From an uncultured Methanobrevibacter sp. (lineage in GTDB: Archaea; Methanobacteriota; Methanobacteria; Methanobacteriales; Methanobacteriaceae), in NCBI RefSeq assembly GCF_900316895.1, contig NZ_ONER01000066.1, positions 1-8,291 on the forward strand: a stretch of DNA of 8,291 nucleotides, written 5' to 3'. Below are positions 6,501-8,291 of this stretch, piece after piece (the stretch's first letter is position 1; each line of letters opens with the position of its first letter). The notes beneath the pieces were generated by a model that saw nothing but the letters and a program-made list of their open reading frames with translations, was not told the origin of the DNA and ran no database searches. Made by a program: the position numbers and the translations under genes.

Positions 6501-7082
6501 AATCCTGTAACCGGAGAAGTTAAAAAAAGCAAAATCAGTGTTTATTCAAGGTTCAGCGGTGCCAAAAACATAGCAATGTATTACTATGATGGAACCAAAG
6601 TTAAAATGGGCATACTTGGAGACGATGCCACTTTTGTCGGTGCAAATCAGATAGTGACAATCAAGCTCAACAAGAAAACATACAAGGTAAAAACAGATGC
6701 CAAAGGTTTCATCACATTCAAAATACCTAATACAGTAAAACCTGGAACATACGAGCTGACCGCAATATATAAAGGTGAAATTGATAAAAGAACAGTCAAG
6801 GTAAAGCAAAACCTCAAAATCAAAAAATACACAGTCAAAAAATCCGCCAAAAAGCTTGTCATAAAAGCAACACTCAAAAACGGCAAGAAAGCATTGAAAA
6901 ACAAAAAGATAACACTGAAACTTAATGGCAAGAAATTCACCGCCAAAACCAACAAAAAAGGAATAGCGAAGTTCACCATTAAGAAAAAGTTTATCAAAAA
7001 ACTCAAAAAGGGCAAAAAATACACAATGAAGGTGACCTACCTCAAAAACACAATAAAAACAACCCTGAAAGTCAAACGTTAG
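3516..7082 (+). CDS. Secreted adhesin-like protein: beta-helix, papain-type cysteine protease, lectin-like, Ig-like repeats
   Basis: A 1188-residue protein built for the cell surface. Seen in order: a signal peptide (residues 1-25/26, ending AISAA); about 12 beta-helix rungs at 128-440 with the GGAI...F-x-x-N pattern of polymorphic-membrane-protein-like adhesins; an Asn-rich linker (441-465); a peptidase C1A (papain) domain at about 475-705 with oxyanion Gln491 in VKNQG, catalytic Cys497 in GACW, His645 in THRVCVVGW and Asn675 in CKNSWGTDWG, so the triad is complete; a region at about 712-845 that fits the lectin-like domain often found behind such proteases; then four Ig-like modules at roughly 851-925, 926-1010, 1011-1098 and 1099-1188. 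The last module has 36 Lys/Arg and no Asp/Glu in 90 residues and could hold the protein to the anionic wall. There are many N-x-S/T sequons. No membrane anchor or sorting signal is seen at the C-terminus. Adhesin-like proteins with cysteine protease domains are known in Methanobrevibacter; the target of this one is unknown. Confidence 0.9.
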   Translation: MKFNKLILGSFILLILVFSITAISAADLNDTDDTNVLKDENMNANSFSDLNRGINDAESNIDLGNDYKYNNTKDQDHVKGINIIKDNFVINGNNHVIDCDNKARAFNIIGNNVEIKNLIIKNAFYEQGSAISTVSALTLNNVTFINCSGNGTESTNLGAIQAQEKLIVNNCRFFNTSGYEGASITAYSTDVTITNSTFISSSDKIFKGHIYAYESNIIIENSDFLNTTSKYATAIFCEGAGKLDISNSRFKNLHANKTAGAIATKLIDSLGINNCEFDNISSENNGGAIFIDSNGNKQKEISVVLATTRFNDCYSSFGGALLQLGGNLILSFANFTSNMAEYEGGAVYTSYAQVQIYETNFKSNTLKDELSYGGACYFDKGDVFIGKNTFENNLGVNVSTIFAYDTNLTLQNNYFNNPSNATSIYTVYGKVSFNENNFTNDKLSLNNKNNNYNFEGVTNPFTVISSPSSVGEIRKTFDLRDYGWVSPVKNQGFMGACWMFGSLGALESALMRYANVTYSLSVNNAQNSILKYSKYGTVNTVEGGSVFGAMAYLIDWLGVFPEEYDGYDELGKISSLFITPDNIHIENAVCVPARKNALDNNLIKEALMKYGVLSVSHRADFDESKYYNQAHAAQYYTGTINEGTHRVCVVGWNDTYSRDNFLTKPAGDGAWICKNSWGTDWGDKGYFYISYYDLSFASDESVTYIITNDTYNRIYQNDVGGQIAKYNVNCYRSNFIADEDELIAAVGTYFSNEGDNYQFTIYVNGVEVHSQQGKSSFGGYETIKLNKYVQVKKGDKFTVQFKNRLSVATSLRINIQNGQSEYSTNNGKTWVDLAKAGDVAILKAYTISDLKITESLVKYYSNETPFVAKVKPGEEVLFQFNGKTYPVKADENGTAKLEINCNVGNYSITTTYNNISIVNYIMIKTTVVSNDVERTQNSNYDHKIQLFDSAGKPLKNTKVAVSINGKSNSYTSDGSGYITIKFTKLNQGYMTIAVTNPVTGEVKKSKISVYSRFSGAKNIAMYYYDGTKVKMGILGDDATFVGANQIVTIKLNKKTYKVKTDAKGFITFKIPNTVKPGTYELTAIYKGEIDKRTVKVKQNLKIKKYTVKKSAKKLVIKATLKNGKKALKNKKITLKLNGKKFTAKTNKKGIAKFTIKKKFIKKLKKGKKYTMKVTYLKNTIKTTLKVKR
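4093..4130 (+). repeat. 38-bp block identical to 7786-7823 (copy 1)
   Basis: From TAACAAATTCAACATTCATC to GATAAAATC the bases are identical to those at 7786-7823 in the paralogue, 3693 bp away. It encodes the rung with NSTFISSSDKI. It is the longest exact match I found between the two genes and sits within a broader alignment of 3516-4589 with 7212-8291. Confidence 0.85.
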
Positions 7083-7114
7083 AGGAACATTTATTCCTCT
7101 TTTTTATTTTTTTT
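7081..7114 (+). terminator. Terminator of the surface protease gene
   Basis: AGAGGAA (7081-7087) pairs perfectly with TTCCTCT (7094-7100) around CATTTA. Five T (7101-7105), one A and eight T (7107-7114) follow. The left arm begins within the TAG stop codon, as in the nrdD terminator. This is a clear transcript end, separating the two paralogues into independent units. Confidence 0.8.
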
Positions 7115-7159
7115 AGAATTTTCGATATTCTAACCAAAATCACCGCTACTTTTACTAAA

Positions 7160-7167
7160 TTTAAATA
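7160..7167 (+). promoter_or_regulatory. Probable TATA box of the second surface-protein gene
   Basis: TTTAAATA is centred about 48 bp before ATG 7212, predicting a start near 7189 and a leader of about 23 nt. The arrangement matches the promoter of the upstream paralogue. TGAGG at 7201-7205 is the ribosome-binding site, six bases from the ATG and weaker than the GGTGAGGT of the first gene. Confidence 0.55.
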
Positions 7168-7211
7168 TTTTAGCGAACATATATCAATTTGTATAATTAA
7201 TGAGGCCTAAT

Positions 7212-8291
7212 ATGAAATACAAAAAATTTATAATATATTCATTAATCCTGCTGATATTGATGTTTTCAATCACCGCAATATCTGCAGTTGATTTGAATGA
7301 TACTAACAAAGACGTTTTAAATGACGTCAATACGGACACTAAATCATTTTATGATTTTGATGCGAAGATGTTTGATGCAGATTCAAATATTACCCTTGAC
7401 AATGATTATAAATATAACGATTCAACGGACATGAATTATTTTTATGGAATTCACGTGAATACTGACGATTTCGTGATAAATGGAAATAATCATGTAATCG
7501 ACTGCAACGGCAAAACCAGAGCATTCAACATTAATGGAAAAAATGTGGAAATAAACAATTTAATCATCAAAAATGGATTTTCCAATGGTGGTTCGGCAAT
7601 TTCATCCACTTCAAAGTTAACATTGAATAATGTGACATTCATAAATTGTTCAGGCAATGGACAAAACAGCACTACTTTCGGAGCAATTTATTCCAAAGGG
7701 CAACTGACTGTAAACAACTGTAAATTTTTCAACACCAGCGGATCCGAGGGTGCCTCAATCACTTCCTATAATGGCAACATTACTGTAACAAATTCAACAT
7801 TCATCAGCAGCTCCGATAAAATCATCAGGGGCCACATTTATGCATATGAATCTAATTTAACAATTGAAAACTGCAGTTTCCTGAATACCACCTCCAAATA
7901 TGCAACTGCAATATTTTGCGAAGGAAAGGGAGACGTGAGGATTTATTGCTCAAAGTTCAAAAACCTACATGCCAACAAAACCGCCGGGGCAATTGCCACC
8001 AAACTAATTAAGGGCATATCAATAATTGATTGTGAATTTGAAAATGCCAGCAGCGAAAACAATGGTGGAGCAGTTTTTATAGACTCAAATGGAAATAAAG
8101 TTTCAAATACGTACAATACAAAAACAATGATTGTCCGGGATTCATTTAAAAACTGCTATTCCGGATTCGGTGGAGCAGTTCTTCAATTGGGAGGAACTTT
8201 AAATATTTCCGATTCAAACTTCACATCCAACAAGGCCGAATATGAGGGAGGAGCAATCTATACCAGCTATGCCCTTGTGCAAATTTACAAT
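7212..8291 (+). CDS. Second adhesin-like protein, tandem paralogue (3' end outside window)
   Basis: The frame is open from ATG 7212 to the last base, 360 codons without a stop. A signal peptide is seen (residues 1-25, basic start, hydrophobic core, AISA), followed by an Asp/Asn-rich segment and about nine beta-helix rungs with the same GGAI/GGAV...F-x-x-N pattern. By eye, roughly two thirds of residues are identical to the first 358 of the preceding protein, with several longer identical blocks (for example the rungs around NSTFISSSDKI and FKNLHANKTAGAIATKLI). Asn-x-Ser/Thr sequons and most Cys positions are shared. It has its own promoter and ribosome-binding site. Whether it also carries the protease, lectin-like and lysine-rich parts cannot be seen here; the upstream copy makes that likely but not certain. 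It is presumably a surface adhesin. Confidence 0.85.
   Translation, partial: MKYKKFIIYSLILLILMFSITAISAVDLNDTNKDVLNDVNTDTKSFYDFDAKMFDADSNITLDNDYKYNDSTDMNYFYGIHVNTDDFVINGNNHVIDCNGKTRAFNINGKNVEINNLIIKNGFSNGGSAISSTSKLTLNNVTFINCSGNGQNSTTFGAIYSKGQLTVNNCKFFNTSGSEGASITSYNGNITVTNSTFISSSDKIIRGHIYAYESNLTIENCSFLNTTSKYATAIFCEGKGDVRIYCSKFKNLHANKTAGAIATKLIKGISIIDCEFENASSENNGGAVFIDSNGNKVSNTYNTKTMIVRDSFKNCYSGFGGAVLQLGGTLNISDSNFTSNKAEYEGGAIYTSYALVQIYN
7786..7823 (+). repeat. 38-bp block identical to 4093-4130 (copy 2)
   Basis: This is the direct-repeat partner of 4093-4130, in the same orientation and the same reading frame. Identity at silent positions over 38 bases points to recent duplication or gene conversion rather than protein-level constraint alone. 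Confidence 0.85.

Noticed and set aside
6647..7024. A 125-codon open frame on the minus strand opposite the lysine-rich tail.
   Set aside because: It is a by-product of long AAA/AAG runs on the coding strand, which read as Phe/Leu on the other. It has no ribosome-binding site and no independent support.
7114..7132. Inverted repeat TAGAAT-N7-ATTCTA between the terminator and the second surface-gene promoter.
   Set aside because: The short AT-rich arms are expected by chance in this composition, and no second copy is found at the related promoter.
7121..7178. TTCG at 7121 and GCGAAC at 7172, possible halves of the operator seen before nrdD.
   Set aside because: The halves are about 50 bp apart and do not form a palindrome with the 4-base core spacer. 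I see no intact TTCGTA-N4-TACGAA site before either surface-protein gene.

Overview
The window looks like chromosomal DNA of a methanogenic archaeon of the order Methanobacteriales, most likely Methanobrevibacter. The evidence is an archaeal family D DNA polymerase subunit, a methanogen-type anaerobic ribonucleotide reductase, archaeal TATA boxes, AT-rich spacers, and large secreted 'adhesin-like' proteins of the beta-helix/Ig-like kind that are abundant in that genus. The species cannot be settled from sequence reading alone. All genes lie on the + strand.

Layout. (1) 1-774: the 3' end of polC, the large catalytic subunit (DP2) of DNA polymerase D, with its catalytic Asp motif, a zinc ribbon and a C-terminal PCNA-binding box. 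(2) 775-1027: a dense regulatory spacer. Two near-identical palindromes, TTCGTA-ACAA-GACGAA and TTCGTA-TCAA-TACGAA, lie on either side of a TATA box. They are followed by a leader of about 130 nt with a small hairpin, a possible 13-codon upstream frame and a T-tract. (3) 1028-3346: nrdD, a complete class III (oxygen-sensitive, glycyl radical) ribonucleoside-triphosphate reductase, closed by a hairpin/T-tract terminator that starts inside its last codons. (4) 3516-7082: a complete 1188-residue secreted protein. Its parts are a signal peptide, a beta-helix of about 12 rungs, an intact papain-type cysteine protease domain, a probable lectin-like domain, and four Ig-like modules ending in an extremely lysine-rich tail. 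It has its own promoter and terminator. (5) 7212-8291: the 5' part of a tandem paralogue of that protein, running off the window.

How the parts fit together. polC and nrdD both serve DNA synthesis: nrdD makes dNTPs and PolD uses them. They are nevertheless separately transcribed. The nrdD promoter carries two sites matching, as I recall it, the published binding consensus of MsvR, a redox-sensing regulator specific to methanogens. That would place the oxygen-sensitive reductase under redox control and is the most interesting regulatory observation here. The two surface-protein genes look like a recent tandem duplication whose signal peptides and beta-helices share long identical DNA stretches. 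They could supply adhesion and cell-surface proteolysis, and recombination between them could create variants.
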